Assembly (NCBI RefSeq): GCF_008330945.1
Contig: NZ_CP043489.1
Location: 4,909,501-4,973,500, forward strand
DNA from: Labrys sp. KNU-23
GTDB taxonomy: Bacteria > Pseudomonadota > Alphaproteobacteria > Rhizobiales > Labraceae
DNA length: 64,000 bases
Reading direction: 5' to 3'
The position numbers and the translations under genes were made by a program. The notes beneath the pieces were generated by a model, which had not been told where the DNA came from, searched no databases, and was given only the letters and a program-made list of their open reading frames with translations. Below, piece by piece: positions 1 to 10,523 of this stretch; within the stretch, counting starts at the first letter, position 1; every line of letters starts with the position of its first letter.

Positions 1-1363
<1,363 letters not shown>

Positions 1364-1379
1364 AGCATTCTCTCCCCTG

Positions 1380-1481
1380 GAGCAAAGCGCGTTCACACGC
1401 GAACGCTTGTTTGCTCCAATTCGTTGTTTCGACGCGTCTTTGCGGTTTGAGGCGACCTCGTCGAACCGCAAAACGCTTTGG
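1380..1481. repeat. Dispersed palindromic intergenic repeat, family A, copy 1
   Basis: The spacer between the coxS-like and coxL-like genes carries two palindromic modules: GAGCAAAGCGCGTTCA facing GAACGCTTGTTTGCTC, then TCTTTGCGGTTTGA facing TCGAACCGCAAAACGC. The same modules recur near 10.4, 49.8 and 50.7-50.9 kb. It resembles rhizobial mosaic elements (RIME-like) in design, but no family was assigned by search. Confidence 0.75.
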
Positions 1482-1614
1482 GATTGGAATAATCCCCGGC
1501 AAACAAAGGCTTCGCCGAGAGAGTCGATGAAAAGCTCGAGGTTGGAGCGTCAGCCGATGGCGCCTGTGAGACGCCAAACTTGTTCAGGGTGACACATCCC
1601 AGGAGAGAATAGGG

Positions 1615-2109
<495 letters not shown>

Positions 2110-2426
2110 GGGGTCCTCCAACCGGTTCGCGATCTGTTGTCCCCTCGATGTTCGCCGTCATTCATTTGACGGTCTGAACGGAAGACTCTCATGCAGCAGA
2201 TCGGAATGATTCCAGTCTGGACCCCGGCTTTTCGGTGGTCAAGTGACAAGCTCGAAAAGTTAGGGGTCGTTTTTGCGGGGTTTTTCGCGATTTTTGCGAT
2301 TTTTCGAACAAAGCCGGCGAAGGCCCCCTGCGACAAGAAAGCACGAGTGCGAGGGTCTTGCGATGCAGCATGGGATGCTGTGCTGCGAAGGGAACAGTGC
2401 GGCAAAAGCACAACACCCGTCCGTAA
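2110..2426. other. Intergenic region with four helically phased T5/A5 tracts
   Basis: There is no convincing gene here. Four T5 runs on the plus strand begin at 2270, 2281, 2291 and 2300, spaced 11, 10 and 9 bp, so the A-tracts on the minus strand are in phase with the helix. Such spacing is known to bend DNA. The bend would lie about 160-195 bp upstream of the coxS-like start and upstream of the ExoD gene on the other strand. A promoter role is inference. Confidence 0.5.
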
Positions 2427-3131
2427 ATGCCGTGCCCGGCGCCCAGTTTGGAATTGGGCAGCACAATCATCTCGAAATTGTCGCAGAGTCCCACTATAAG
2501 CCCGGCAAGGATCCCACGAGTCAGCCTAATTTTGGAACCGCGTAACCCCAGAACATCCGAACTTCTTGCGGCGATTGCTTCGGCGGAAGGAGAGGAGCGT
2601 ATCTATTTTGGTGACCTGACGGCCGCCATGCGCAACCGCGCCTTTGGTATTCTCTTCCTGTTGTTCGGCATTCCGATCTGCCTGCCTATTCCAGGCCTTG
2701 CTACCGTTTGCGGTTTCATCATTACCCTGATCGCGGCACAGATGATCCTCGGCCGCGACAATCTTTGGCTGCCGCAATTCCTGGCCCGGCGCAGTTTCGC
2801 TCGCAAGGATCTGCAGCGTATCGTCACCAAGGCGGAGCCCTGGATCCAGTGGGTCGAACGGTTCGCCACGCCACGCCTCGCGCCTTTCGCCGATGCGCGC
2901 TCGCGCCGTATCATCGGCATCGTCGGGTTTGTCCTGGGCCTGGCGCTGCTTCCGGCCATTCCGGTCATCGGCGCCATCCCGCTCGGCATCCCGATCTGCA
3001 TACTCGGTCTCGGCCTGGTGGAGCGCGACGGTGCGGTGATTCTCGCCGGTTATGTCGCCACCAGCCTGGGCCTGCTGATCACGGCCGGCCTCGGCTATCT
3101 GATGTTCCAGGGCGCTCTGGCGGTGTTCTGA
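2427..3131 (+). CDS. ExoD-family exopolysaccharide-synthesis membrane protein
   Basis: A small membrane protein of the ExoD family (PF06055), named for a Sinorhizobium protein affecting exopolysaccharide synthesis and alkali tolerance; the biochemical role is unknown. The body has the usual pattern: RTSELLAAIA lead, FGDLTAAMRNRAFG, then hydrophobic hairpins (ILFLLFGIPICLPIPG; IIGIVGFVLGLALLPAIPV; a C-terminal span ending GALAVF). The start is uncertain. The ATG at 2427 adds about 35 residues without family character; a TTG at 2532 would give the normal length of about 199 residues. Neither has a clear ribosome site. It stands alone. Confidence 0.85.
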   Translation: MPCPAPSLELGSTIISKLSQSPTISPARIPRVSLILEPRNPRTSELLAAIASAEGEERIYFGDLTAAMRNRAFGILFLLFGIPICLPIPGLATVCGFIITLIAAQMILGRDNLWLPQFLARRSFARKDLQRIVTKAEPWIQWVERFATPRLAPFADARSRRIIGIVGFVLGLALLPAIPVIGAIPLGIPICILGLGLVERDGAVILAGYVATSLGLLITAGLGYLMFQGALAVF

Positions 3132-3281
3132 GGCGAGCGGTTCCGGCAGCTTCGTTGATGCTCGGGCCATCCGATAGCATGAGGCGATAGCCGGCCTCTT
3201 CCTGGGAGAGCCGACGTCCTCGTCCGCTCCGGGAAGCCATAATCATGGCAGGCCAGTATTCTTAAGCTCGGTTTGAGCCGC

Positions 3282-4007
3282 TCAATCGGCGAGACGAATG
3301 CCGTCGCCGAGGCCGATCGGCCCGGGCTGCTCGACGGTGCCGTAAATGCCGATCTGATTGCCGAACTGGCGCGCGACCGTCTTCATGATCGCGGGAGCGC
3401 GCCGGGCCGTCTTGGGATCGAGGGTGATCATCACGCAGCGGTCGATCGGCCGGTCGGCGCGCAGGCGAACCCCCTGGTTGCCGATGGCGACCCGCTTGCC
3501 GAGCCAATCCCGTTCCCAGGTCTCGGCATCCGCGGGCTCTACCAGGAGATTGATGCGGAAACGCTGCAGGTCGATATCGCTGCCGTGGGCCTGTGCCAGG
3601 CGTCCCGCCGTCGTCGTGCTGACAAGCGAGATGACGGCGCTGTCGAAATGACCCCGGCCGAGCTGCATCAGATGCACCGGTTCGCCGGCTGCCTCGCTCA
3701 ATTCCAGGCACAAGGCGGGATCGTCGATCTCGTATTCACCGCCCTTGGGAGAAGCCACGGTAAGCGCCGAGGTCTTGGGATCCTCCGGCTTGAGGTAGCG
3801 GGCGCGATAGAGCAGCAGATCCGGCAGATCCCTGCCGGTGAGGTAGGGAAAGCGGCCGCGATCATTCGTTTTCACGAAGGCATATTGCCGGTCGCCTGCC
3901 AGGCCGTTCCAGCGCAATTCCACTGTGTCCAGGGCATCGCCGCCCATGGATTTGACCGGAAAGCGCTGGATCCTGCGAATGACACCGATCGAACCGCCTT
4001 TGCTCAT
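3282..4007 (-). CDS. MOSC domain-containing protein
   Basis: A 241-residue protein with an N-terminal MOSC beta-barrel (VIRRIQRFPVKSMGGDAL, WNGLAGDRQYAFV) and a C-terminal MOSC domain (FRINLLVE, DRCVMITLDPKT). MOSC proteins bind the sulfurated molybdenum cofactor or act as related sulfur carriers and reductases (YiiM, YcbX, mARC types). The conserved cysteine in RCVMITLDP matches the position seen in YcbX/mARC proteins. The ATG at 4007 (MSKGGSIGVI) is preferred; an upstream ATG at 4067 would overlap the next gene. Its nearness to the molybdenum hydroxylase genes is suggestive only, because they are separate transcription units. Confidence 0.88.
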   Translation of the reverse strand: MSKGGSIGVIRRIQRFPVKSMGGDALDTVELRWNGLAGDRQYAFVKTNDRGRFPYLTGRDLPDLLLYRARYLKPEDPKTSALTVASPKGGEYEIDDPALCLELSEAAGEPVHLMQLGRGHFDSAVISLVSTTTAGRLAQAHGSDIDLQRFRINLLVEPADAETWERDWLGKRVAIGNQGVRLRADRPIDRCVMITLDPKTARRAPAIMKTVARQFGNQIGIYGTVEQPGPIGLGDGIRLAD

Positions 4008-4036
4008 GCCTGCCTGCCGCCGGAGGTAGAAGGAGA

Positions 4037-4441
4037 TCAGTGGATGGAGAGACCGTGCGAATCCCATTGGTCGCGCGGCACGGCTTCGCCGATCCTGTAG
4101 TCCAGCGATATCACCTTCATGCGATCGGGTGTCGCCTCGCAGGTAAAGGAATATTGGTACCAGATCCCGCCGCTGCGGAAGGCACCGCCGTCGCCCTTGA
4201 GAGTGTCGCCCGTCACATGGGGATCCCCCAGGGCATAGGCGATGACGCTGTCTGGTTTGTAGGGGCGGGATTCGTGGCGCAGTCTTTCCATCAGCTCAAT
4301 GTCGCAGGCTTGCTGAAACCGGTCGGCAGGAGCCAGCTTGGCGAGACCGGCTTCGGTCCGGTTGGGCTTGCTGTTCTGGCGCGCAAGGGAAGGTGTCAGG
4401 GCAAGGGCGATCAGGGCGATCGAAAGCAGCGTCGATTTCAT
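4037..4441 (-). CDS. Secreted DUF930-like protein
   Basis: A 134-residue protein with a clear Sec signal peptide (MKSTLLSIALIALALTPSLA). The mature part has two cysteines (QQACDIELMERL and YQYSFTCEATPDRMKV) that could form a disulfide. The PADRFQQACDIELMERL stretch resembles the DUF930 family of rhizobial secreted proteins of unknown role; that match is from memory. It is 29 nt upstream of the MOSC gene on the same strand and may be cotranscribed with it. No function can be assigned. Confidence 0.75.
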   Translation of the reverse strand: MKSTLLSIALIALALTPSLARQNSKPNRTEAGLAKLAPADRFQQACDIELMERLRHESRPYKPDSVIAYALGDPHVTGDTLKGDGGAFRSGGIWYQYSFTCEATPDRMKVISLDYRIGEAVPRDQWDSHGLSIH

Positions 4442-4804
4442 TCATCCAGTCCAGGCGAAAACAGGCGCATGCCGGATCGAGCGAACGACCGGCACAGGCC
4501 CGGTATTGGCCATGATCCCCACCATACGCCATGCGATCGGGCGAAGGCCCGGGAACCGCGCGGCGTTTGGAAACGAGGGGCCGGAGCAACAGGCGTTTCG
4601 TGACGACGCTTCTTGCTCCAGGCGACCAGCCCCCGATGGCCGGGGCGGTCATCTTCATGACGAGGGGATCGGCTCAAGGCGAGATGGGTTTGGTTTCAAA
4701 CCAATTCAACCCTGCGCCGATTCAGGGAGCGCAACCTAACGCTTCATCCGCACCTTGTCGATCCGTGCGAACCTGGATAGCCGAGCGCCAGGCGCGGTTC
4801 GATT
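4442..4804. other. Gene-free interval, nothing definite
   Basis: No supported gene is visible on either strand. A 15-nt perfect inverted repeat (TTGGTTT, central C, AAACCAA) lies at 4690-4704, about 250 bp upstream of the DUF930-like gene. Its role is unknown. Confidence 0.3.
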
Positions 4805-5212
4805 CTACCGCTCCCGCACCGAATCCACGCTGATCGACCCGGGGCCGGCGAAGACGAGATAGAGGAAGAGGAAGCAGTAGAGGATGGCGGCATCGCCGCC
4901 GTTCAATGCGGGGAAGAAGGATTTCGGCGCGTGGAACATGAAATAGGCCACCGCCATCTGCCCGGAGAGGATGAAGGCGACGGGGCGGGTGAACAGGCCG
5001 ATCACGATCAGCAGGCCGCCAAAGGCCTCGAGGATGCCGCCGAACCACATCAGGCCGAACATCGGGATTTCGCGATCAGGCGGGAGCGCGGGAAAGCCGA
5101 ACAGCTTCTGGGTTCCGTGCGCCAGGAAGATCAGGCCGGCGACGATGCGTACGAGGGAAAGGATGGTCGGCGCATAGGCCTGAAGGGTCGATTGCGTCGA
5201 GGGTTGCGACAT
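4805..5212 (-). CDS. DoxX family membrane protein
   Basis: A 135-residue four-helix inner-membrane protein of the DoxX family. Family hallmarks are visible: SLVRIVAGLIFLAHGTQKLF, a GGILEAFGGLLIVIGLFTRP segment, AYFMFHAPKSFFPALNGGD, and a final hydrophobic span (ILYCFLFLYLVFAGPG). DoxX proteins are often linked to quinone or thiol redox stress, but most bacterial members, including this one, have no defined reaction. It is a single gene with no close partner. Confidence 0.92.
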   Translation of the reverse strand: MSQPSTQSTLQAYAPTILSLVRIVAGLIFLAHGTQKLFGFPALPPDREIPMFGLMWFGGILEAFGGLLIVIGLFTRPVAFILSGQMAVAYFMFHAPKSFFPALNGGDAAILYCFLFLYLVFAGPGSISVDSVRER

Positions 5213-5416
5213 GCTGCTCCGTCCGTGCGTGGCTAAAGCGTTGTGCTCTAGGGGGATTGCAGCCTTAGGTCACCTGTTCGCGTCTTTCCAGTCCGCTTGG
5301 TCGGCCCGGCGATCACGAACCATCACGTTCTTGTTTAACTTCATTCCAGACTTGACGGGTTTTCCAAGGCGTTCCGCCGGCCAGGCGCCGCATCACACCC
5401 GTCTTTGCGCTACGGT

Positions 5417-6184
5417 TCAGGGCGTGTCGAGCACGCCGGTCTTGCCGATGATGTAGGGCGGCCGGGGGATGGCGATATGGGCGGCTCTCAGCGCGGCCGA
5501 CCAGCGTTCGCGCAAATCGTGGAAATAGGGTTCGCCAGGCTCGATGCGATGGCTGATCTCGGATTTGAGCGCGTCGCGCCGTACGGTGAGAATGTCGATC
5601 GGCATGCCGACGCCGAGATTGGAGCGCATGGTGGAGTCCATCGAGATCAGGCCGACCTTGAGGGCATCCGGCATTTCCGTCTCGTAGTTCACGGCACGGT
5701 CGAGGATGGGCTTGCCATATTTGTGCTCGCCGATCTGCAGATAGGGCGTGTCGGCCGTCACCTCGATGAAATTGCCTGCCGAATAGATCATGAACAGGCG
5801 CATCTTGCCGTCCTTGATCTGGCCGCCCAACAGGAAGGCCACGTCGAAGCGGCTATTGTGCTCCTCCAGGCTCCGGCCGTCCGTGGCATAGACCAGGCGG
5901 ATGGCCCGGCCGATCAACTGGGCGGCCTTGAACATGCTGGGCATGGTCATCAGCGTATCGAGGGCGCCGGTATCAGGATTCTCCAGCCCTTCCTGCACAT
6001 GATCAAGGACGGCCTGGCTGACGGAAAGATTGCCCGAAGTGCACACCGCCAGGACGCGTTCGCCGGGCTTTTCGAAGACATGCAGCTTGCGGAACGTGGC
6101 GATGTTGTCGATGCCGGCATTGGTGCGCGTATCCGCGATCATCACCAGGCCCTCGCGAACCGAAATCCCGACGCAATAGGTCAT
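5417..6184 (-). CDS. Anbu-type proteasome homologue (peptidase of the 20S beta-subunit fold)
   Basis: A 255-residue member of the Anbu family (ancestral beta subunit), related to HslV and proteasome beta subunits. The ATG at 6184 gives MTYCVGI, placing the expected N-terminal nucleophile threonine immediately after the initiator methionine; longer in-frame starts would bury it. Family-typical stretches follow: VMIADTRTNAGIDNIATFRK, ERVLAVCTSGNLSVSQAVLD, LLGGQIKDGKMRLFMIYSAG, KYGKPILDRAV, and SMDSTMRSNLGVGMPIDIL. Anbu is normally encoded beside alpha-E, circularly permuted ATP-grasp and transglutaminase-like genes; here those three lie 10-14 kb away. No ATPase partner is adjacent, and the cellular target is unknown. 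Confidence 0.92.
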   Translation of the reverse strand: MTYCVGISVREGLVMIADTRTNAGIDNIATFRKLHVFEKPGERVLAVCTSGNLSVSQAVLDHVQEGLENPDTGALDTLMTMPSMFKAAQLIGRAIRLVYATDGRSLEEHNSRFDVAFLLGGQIKDGKMRLFMIYSAGNFIEVTADTPYLQIGEHKYGKPILDRAVNYETEMPDALKVGLISMDSTMRSNLGVGMPIDILTVRRDALKSEISHRIEPGEPYFHDLRERWSAALRAAHIAIPRPPYIIGKTGVLDTP

Positions 6185-6328
6185 CGACTGAACTCCCAAG
6201 CCGCCCGCCGGCGGTGCCCCCATGCGAACCCGAACCCCAGGCCGCAATGATCTTCCCATAGAGCAAGATTCGTTTGCCGCCTACGGGCGCGGTACCAGGG
6301 AGGACAGCGGCAAAAGGCGGCAGGGGAT

Positions 6329-7141
6329 CTAATGCTTCGGTGCCGAGCGCACGCTCGAATAGATCATGCGGGCGACCAGCACCAGCGTGGTCAGCACGAT
6401 CAGGATGACGGAGATCGAGGCGATCGCCGGATCGATGTTGTCGCGCACGCCGCTCCACATCAACCGGGGCAGGGTGATGGCGTTCACGCTGGTAATGAAG
6501 AGGGTGACGCCGATTTCCTCCCAGGACAGCACGAAGGACAGCATCGCCGCAGTCAGCAGGCCGAACTTGATGTTGGGCAGGATGATCCTGGTCGCACGCT
6601 GCCAGACGCTGGCTCCCATGCCGCGGGCGGCGAGGTCGATGCGCCTGTCGACCTGGCTGAGCGAGACCATGATCAGCACCACGCAGAAGGGGACGATCAT
6701 CACCACATGGGCCAGCACCACGCCGAGCCAGGTATCGAAGCCGATGGCGGAGCTGACCTGGGACAGGCCCGTGAGCAGGAAATAGAGGGTCATCGCCGAG
6801 ACGACCGGCGGTACGATCATCGGCAGCAGCACGAAGCCGACGAGGGCCGCGCTGAAGCGGGGGCGGAACATCCAGATGCCGACGCAGAACAGGGTTGCCA
6901 GCGTGGTGGCGAGCGCCGACGAGACCACACCGATGCGGATGCTGAGCAGGATGGAACTGGCCCAGTCCGGATTGGTGAAGAGGGTACGGTAGTGGGTGAG
7001 GGCATAATTGCCGTTGGGCATCGACAGATAGCGGGCCGCCGTGAACGACACCGGCACCACGGCCAGCAGCGGCAGCAGCAGGAAGACGGCCACGAGGGCG
7101 GCGGCGGTGAGTGCGATCAGGCCGGGGCGATGCGACGTCAT
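6329..7141 (-). CDS. ABC transporter permease (PotC-like)
   Basis: A 270-residue inner-membrane permease of the spermidine/putrescine type. It has an N-terminal helix (LIALTAAALVAVFLLLPLLA), several further spans and the EAA-like cytoplasmic loop RIDLAARGMGASVWQRATRI that contacts the ATPase. The ATG at 7141 overlaps the stop of the upstream permease by 4 nt (ATGA), indicating translational coupling. It is the last gene of the four-gene importer operon (ATPase, binding protein, two permeases). The substrate is inferred only from context, probably a cationic nitrogenous compound. Confidence 0.92.
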   Translation of the reverse strand: MTSHRPGLIALTAAALVAVFLLLPLLAVVPVSFTAARYLSMPNGNYALTHYRTLFTNPDWASSILLSIRIGVVSSALATTLATLFCVGIWMFRPRFSAALVGFVLLPMIVPPVVSAMTLYFLLTGLSQVSSAIGFDTWLGVVLAHVVMIVPFCVVLIMVSLSQVDRRIDLAARGMGASVWQRATRIILPNIKFGLLTAAMLSFVLSWEEIGVTLFITSVNAITLPRLMWSGVRDNIDPAIASISVILIVLTTLVLVARMIYSSVRSAPKH

Positions 7142-7977
7142 TTGGAGACTCCCGTATCGCCGAGGCGGGCATAGCGGAACAGCAGGCCCATCAGTACCGC
7201 CACGATCACCACCAGCGTGACGCTGATCGCGGCGCCCAGGCCCCAATCCGGGCTCTGGAACATGCGCAGATAGATGAGCTCGGCCACCATCACGCTGCGG
7301 CCGCCACCGAGAATGGCGGGCGTGACGAAGAAGCCGAGGGCGAACACGAAGACGATGAGCGTGGCCCCGATGATGCCGGAAAAGGTCATCGGCACGAAGA
7401 CCTTCCAGAAGATGCGCTGCGGGCCGGCTCCCATGCCGCGGGCGGCCAGAAAGACGCGTTCGTCCAGGCTTCGCATGGCCGAGGCCAGCGGAAACACGGC
7501 GAAGGGAATGAGAAAATGCGTCATGCCGATGATGACGCCGAACTCGTTGCGCACCAGCGTCAGCGGCTCCGAGATGAAGCCCAGACTCTGCAGCCAGCTG
7601 TTGACCAGGCCGCGATTGGAGAGCAGGGCCAGCCAGCCGAAGGCGCGGGTCAGCACCGAGATCCAGAAGGGTATGAGGATGCACAGCTCCGCTAGGCGCT
7701 GCTGCAGCGGCGTGCCGCGCACCCAGACATAGGCGATCATATAGGCGGCGATGACGGTGATCACCGTCACCATGGCGCAGATGCGGAAGGTGCGCAGGAA
7801 GACGGAGAGCACCAAGGGATCGCCGGCAAGCCTTTGATATTGCGTCAGTCCCGGTTCGGGCAGGGTGATGCTCCATTGGGCCACGCCAAGGAACGGAATG
7901 AGATAGACCAGTGTGAGGAACGCCAGCAGCGGCCCTGCTAGAACCAGGAATGAAAGCGAAGACAAGGGCTTGCGCAT
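7138..7977 (-). CDS. ABC transporter permease (PotB-like)
   Basis: A 279-residue permease and partner of the following PotC-like gene. The N-terminal span (FLVLAGPLLAFLTLVYLIPF) is followed by a periplasmic segment (YQRLAGDPLVLSVFLRTFRI) typical of PotB-type permeases, and the EAA loop is SLDERVFLAARGMGAGPQRI. The ATG at 7977 is preferred over the TTG directly before it because GAGAG precedes it by a few bases. Its stop overlaps the next start. A strong hairpin separates it from the binding-protein gene upstream. Confidence 0.92.
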   Translation of the reverse strand: MRKPLSSLSFLVLAGPLLAFLTLVYLIPFLGVAQWSITLPEPGLTQYQRLAGDPLVLSVFLRTFRICAMVTVITVIAAYMIAYVWVRGTPLQQRLAELCILIPFWISVLTRAFGWLALLSNRGLVNSWLQSLGFISEPLTLVRNEFGVIIGMTHFLIPFAVFPLASAMRSLDERVFLAARGMGAGPQRIFWKVFVPMTFSGIIGATLIVFVFALGFFVTPAILGGGRSVMVAELIYLRMFQSPDWGLGAAISVTLVVIVAVLMGLLFRYARLGDTGVSK

Positions 7978-7996
7978 CAAAGCTCTCTCATGTCTT

Positions 7997-8029
7997 CACT
8001 GCCCGGGCTTGAAGCCTGCCCGGGCAGTG
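7997..8029 (-). promoter_or_regulatory. Intercistronic hairpin between binding-protein and permease genes
   Basis: CACTGCCCGGGC (7997-8008) and GCCCGGGCAGTG (8018-8029) form a perfect 12-bp stem with a 9-nt loop. It lies just after the binding-protein stop and before the permease start, with no T-run. In other importers (malE-malF is the classic case) such hairpins protect the upstream mRNA and allow more binding protein than permease. That role here is inference. Confidence 0.6.
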
Positions 8030-8038
8030 GATGAAAGG

Positions 8039-9154
8039 TCAGGCCGAGATGATCTTGGTGTAGGCGTCCAGCGCCGCGCCGTAATTTTCGGCATACCAGT
8101 TCATGTCCAGCGTCACCTGCTTGGCCATATTGGCGGGATCGACCGGGTTGAGGCGCCTCTGGTCGGCGGGGATGAGCGCGTCGGTCGCCGGATTGGCGGG
8201 GCCTTGTCCGAGCATGTCGAACATCACCAGCTGCTTCTTGGGATCCTGCGCGCTGGCGATGAACTTCATCGCATTGTCCTTGCCGCCGGGATTGTTCTTG
8301 ATCACCGCCATGGCGCCGGGGGAGATCAAGCCCTGGTCCCAGATGAACTTGACCTGCCCGCCGGAATCCTTCTCTAGGATCGAGGCGCGCGTCGACCAGA
8401 TCAGGGCCATCGAGGCGTCGCCGCTCAGTAGAACCTGCTGGCTCTCGGCACCGCCGCCCCAATAGGAAACGATGTTTTCCTTGAAGGCCGCCAGCTTGTC
8501 GTGGGCGCGCTTGAGATCAAGCGGATAGAGTTTTTCAGGGGCGACGCCGTCGCCCAAAAGAAGCGCTTCCCACATGCCGGCGCCCCATTTGTAGAGCGAG
8601 CGCTTGCCCGGGAATTTCTGCACGTCGAAGAAATCGGCCATGCCGGTCGGGGCCTTGTCGCCGTATTTGGAGGCGTCATAGGCGATGATATAGGAGAAGA
8701 AATAGGTCGAGGAAGCGTGCTCCCAGCCAAAGCCGGGGCGGAACTTGGATTTGTCGACCACATTATAGTCGATGGGCTCGAGCATGCCCTGCTTGCCCAG
8801 GGAGATGGCGGAGAATGGGTCGGCGTCCACGATGTCCCAGGTCGGCTTGCCGCTCTTGAACTGGGCGATGATGCCACCCTCGGTCGGACCGCTCCCGTCC
8901 TCCTTCACGGTGATGCCGGTGTCCTTCAGGAAGGACTGGCCATAAGCTGCGTCATAGGCCTTGATGGCATCGCCGCCCCAGTTGACGAGCACGAGCTGGC
9001 CGCCATCGGCGCGGGCCGGGCCGGTGCGCAGGGCGAAGGGAGCGCCGGCAAGCACCATGGCGGCGAGCTGGGCGAAGCGCCGGCGGCTGATCTGGCCGGC
9101 TTCGACCTTCGAGGCGAGGATTTCGAGACAGTCTTTCTGGAAGGCTTCATTCAT
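8039..9154 (-). CDS. ABC transporter periplasmic substrate-binding protein, Tat-exported (PotD/F-like)
   Basis: A 371-residue solute-binding protein of the spermidine/putrescine class. The N-terminus carries a twin-arginine signal: SRRRFAQLAAMVLAGAPFAL at about residues 23-42, followed by a cleavage region ending PARADGG. The mature protein begins QLVLVNWGGDAIKAYDAAYG, which is characteristic of PotD/PotF-like binding proteins, and includes DIVDADPFSAISLGKQGML. Tat export implies folding in the cytoplasm before transport. The ligand cannot be read from the sequence; neighbouring M20-like and DDAH-like enzymes suggest a conjugated or guanidino compound. Confidence 0.92.
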   Translation of the reverse strand: MNEAFQKDCLEILASKVEAGQISRRRFAQLAAMVLAGAPFALRTGPARADGGQLVLVNWGGDAIKAYDAAYGQSFLKDTGITVKEDGSGPTEGGIIAQFKSGKPTWDIVDADPFSAISLGKQGMLEPIDYNVVDKSKFRPGFGWEHASSTYFFSYIIAYDASKYGDKAPTGMADFFDVQKFPGKRSLYKWGAGMWEALLLGDGVAPEKLYPLDLKRAHDKLAAFKENIVSYWGGGAESQQVLLSGDASMALIWSTRASILEKDSGGQVKFIWDQGLISPGAMAVIKNNPGGKDNAMKFIASAQDPKKQLVMFDMLGQGPANPATDALIPADQRRLNPVDPANMAKQVTLDMNWYAENYGAALDAYTKIISA

Positions 9155-9179
9155 AGCCGATGTTCCCCTGTTGGGTATC

Positions 9180-9245
9180 CGAAGGCGGATGGTGAGAATG
9201 GAGTTATAATTATTTGTTTTTACGGTGTTTTATTGCAGGAGAAGT
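9180..9245 (-). promoter_or_regulatory. AT-rich spacer ahead of the binding-protein gene, possible internal promoter
   Basis: The 98 nt between the ATPase stop and the binding-protein start contain an AT-rich stretch unlike the surrounding DNA (TTATAATTATTTGTTTTTAC on the plus strand). This could hold a secondary promoter or an RNA-processing site giving extra binding-protein mRNA. No firm -35/-10 pair is claimed. Confidence 0.25.
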
Positions 9246-9252
9246 CGACGTC

Positions 9253-10386
9253 TCATGCATCTTCCGGCAACAGGAAGCCCTTGCTCTTGGGCCAGGTGAG
9301 CCAGAGGTCGGGCCCATTCGCCAAGGCTTCCGCCGCGCGATCGGTCGGCAGGGTCAGGCTCACCGGCGTGCCGCTCTTGGTGGTCAGAGACAGTTTGGTG
9401 GCCGAGCCGAGATAGGTGGAGGCCGTCACGGTGCCGGCCAGGCAATTGAAGGATTCCACCTGCGGCCTGGCCGAGACGTCCATATGCTCGGGGCGGATGG
9501 CCAGGATCCCGGTCTTGCCGACATGGGTCTGGGACGGCACGTCGAGCAGGGTTCCGTCGCAGGAGCCGCGGGCGTTGCCGGCTTCCCGCTGGACATCGTG
9601 CAGCGGCAACAGGTTGATGTCGCCGAGGAATTCCGAGACGAAACGGTTGGCCGGCTTCTCATAGACCTCCTGCGGCGTGCCGACCTGCAGGAGCTGGCCA
9701 TGGTTGAAGATGGCCACATGCGAGGACAGTGCCATTGCCTCGCTCTGGTCGTGCGTGACGAAGATGAAGGTGGTGCCGAGTTCCTCGTGCAGGCGCTTGA
9801 CCTCATCCTGCATGGAGTTGCGCATGTTCTTGTCGAGGGCGGAGAAGGGTTCGTCGAGCAGGAGCACGGGCGGCTCGAACACCAGCGCCCGCGCCAGCGC
9901 CACGCGCTGCTGCTGGCCGCCGGAAAGCTTGGCGGGAAGCTTGTGGCCATGGCCTGACAGGCCGACGCGGGCTACCATCTCGCCGACGCGCCGACGGATC
10001 TCGTCGCCGGGTACCTTGCGAATATGCAGGGGGAAGGCGATGTTCTGCTCCACCGTCATATGCGGGAACAGCGCATAGCCCTGGAACACCATGCCGAAGG
10101 CGCGCTCTTCGGCGGAAAGCGTGGTGATATCGGTGCCGTCGCGGGTGAGGCGGCCGACCGTCGGCTTTTCGAAGCCGGCGAGGATCATCAGGAAGGTGGT
10201 CTTGCCTGAGCCCGAGGGGCCGAGCAGGGTGAGGAATTCGCCGCGGGCAATGTTGAGCGAAACGCCCTTGAGCGCCTCGAACTTGCCGAATGTCTTGCCG
10301 ATGCCTTCGGCCCGGATCTCGGCAGCGTGCTCGATGCTCGAATGACCGGCTGCCTTGCCGGGCGCTACCCCGCCGTTTTGCGCCAT
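9253..10386 (-). CDS. ABC transporter ATP-binding protein (PotA-like)
   Basis: The 377-residue ATPase of the importer. The nucleotide-binding domain has Walker A GPSGSGKTT, the Q-loop region VFQGYALFPHMTV, the signature LSGGQQQRVALARAL, Walker B VLLLDEPFSALD and the switch histidine in VTHDQSEA. The C-terminal third is a TOBE-type regulatory domain (GILAIRPEHMDV, STYLGSATKLSL). The ATG at 10386 has GGAGG 6 nt upstream (CTAGGAGGACATGCATGG); an ATG 4 nt earlier is out of frame. It is the first gene of the importer operon, and a family-A repeat lies directly upstream. Confidence 0.93.
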   Translation of the reverse strand: MAQNGGVAPGKAAGHSSIEHAAEIRAEGIGKTFGKFEALKGVSLNIARGEFLTLLGPSGSGKTTFLMILAGFEKPTVGRLTRDGTDITTLSAEERAFGMVFQGYALFPHMTVEQNIAFPLHIRKVPGDEIRRRVGEMVARVGLSGHGHKLPAKLSGGQQQRVALARALVFEPPVLLLDEPFSALDKNMRNSMQDEVKRLHEELGTTFIFVTHDQSEAMALSSHVAIFNHGQLLQVGTPQEVYEKPANRFVSEFLGDINLLPLHDVQREAGNARGSCDGTLLDVPSQTHVGKTGILAIRPEHMDVSARPQVESFNCLAGTVTASTYLGSATKLSLTTKSGTPVSLTLPTDRAAEALANGPDLWLTWPKSKGFLLPEDA

Positions 10387-10399
10387 GCATGTCCTCCTA

Positions 10400-10523
10400 G
10401 AGTAAAGCGCATTCAGGGATGAACGCGTTTTGCTCCGATTCCTTGTTTCCAAGCCAATCCAACGGATTGGCCAGAGCGTCTTTGCGGTTCTTGCTGATTT
10501 CGTCAAATCGCAAAACGCTTTGG
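10400..10523. repeat. Dispersed palindromic intergenic repeat, family A, copy 2
   Basis: Directly upstream of the importer ATPase lie AGTAAAGCGCATTCAGGGAT with GAACGCGTTTTGCTC, then AGAGCGTCTTTGCGGTT with CGTCAAATCGCAAAACGC. These are the same two modules, in the same order, as at 1380-1481. The copy lies between the operon start and any promoter further upstream, so it may be transcribed as part of the leader. Confidence 0.75.
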
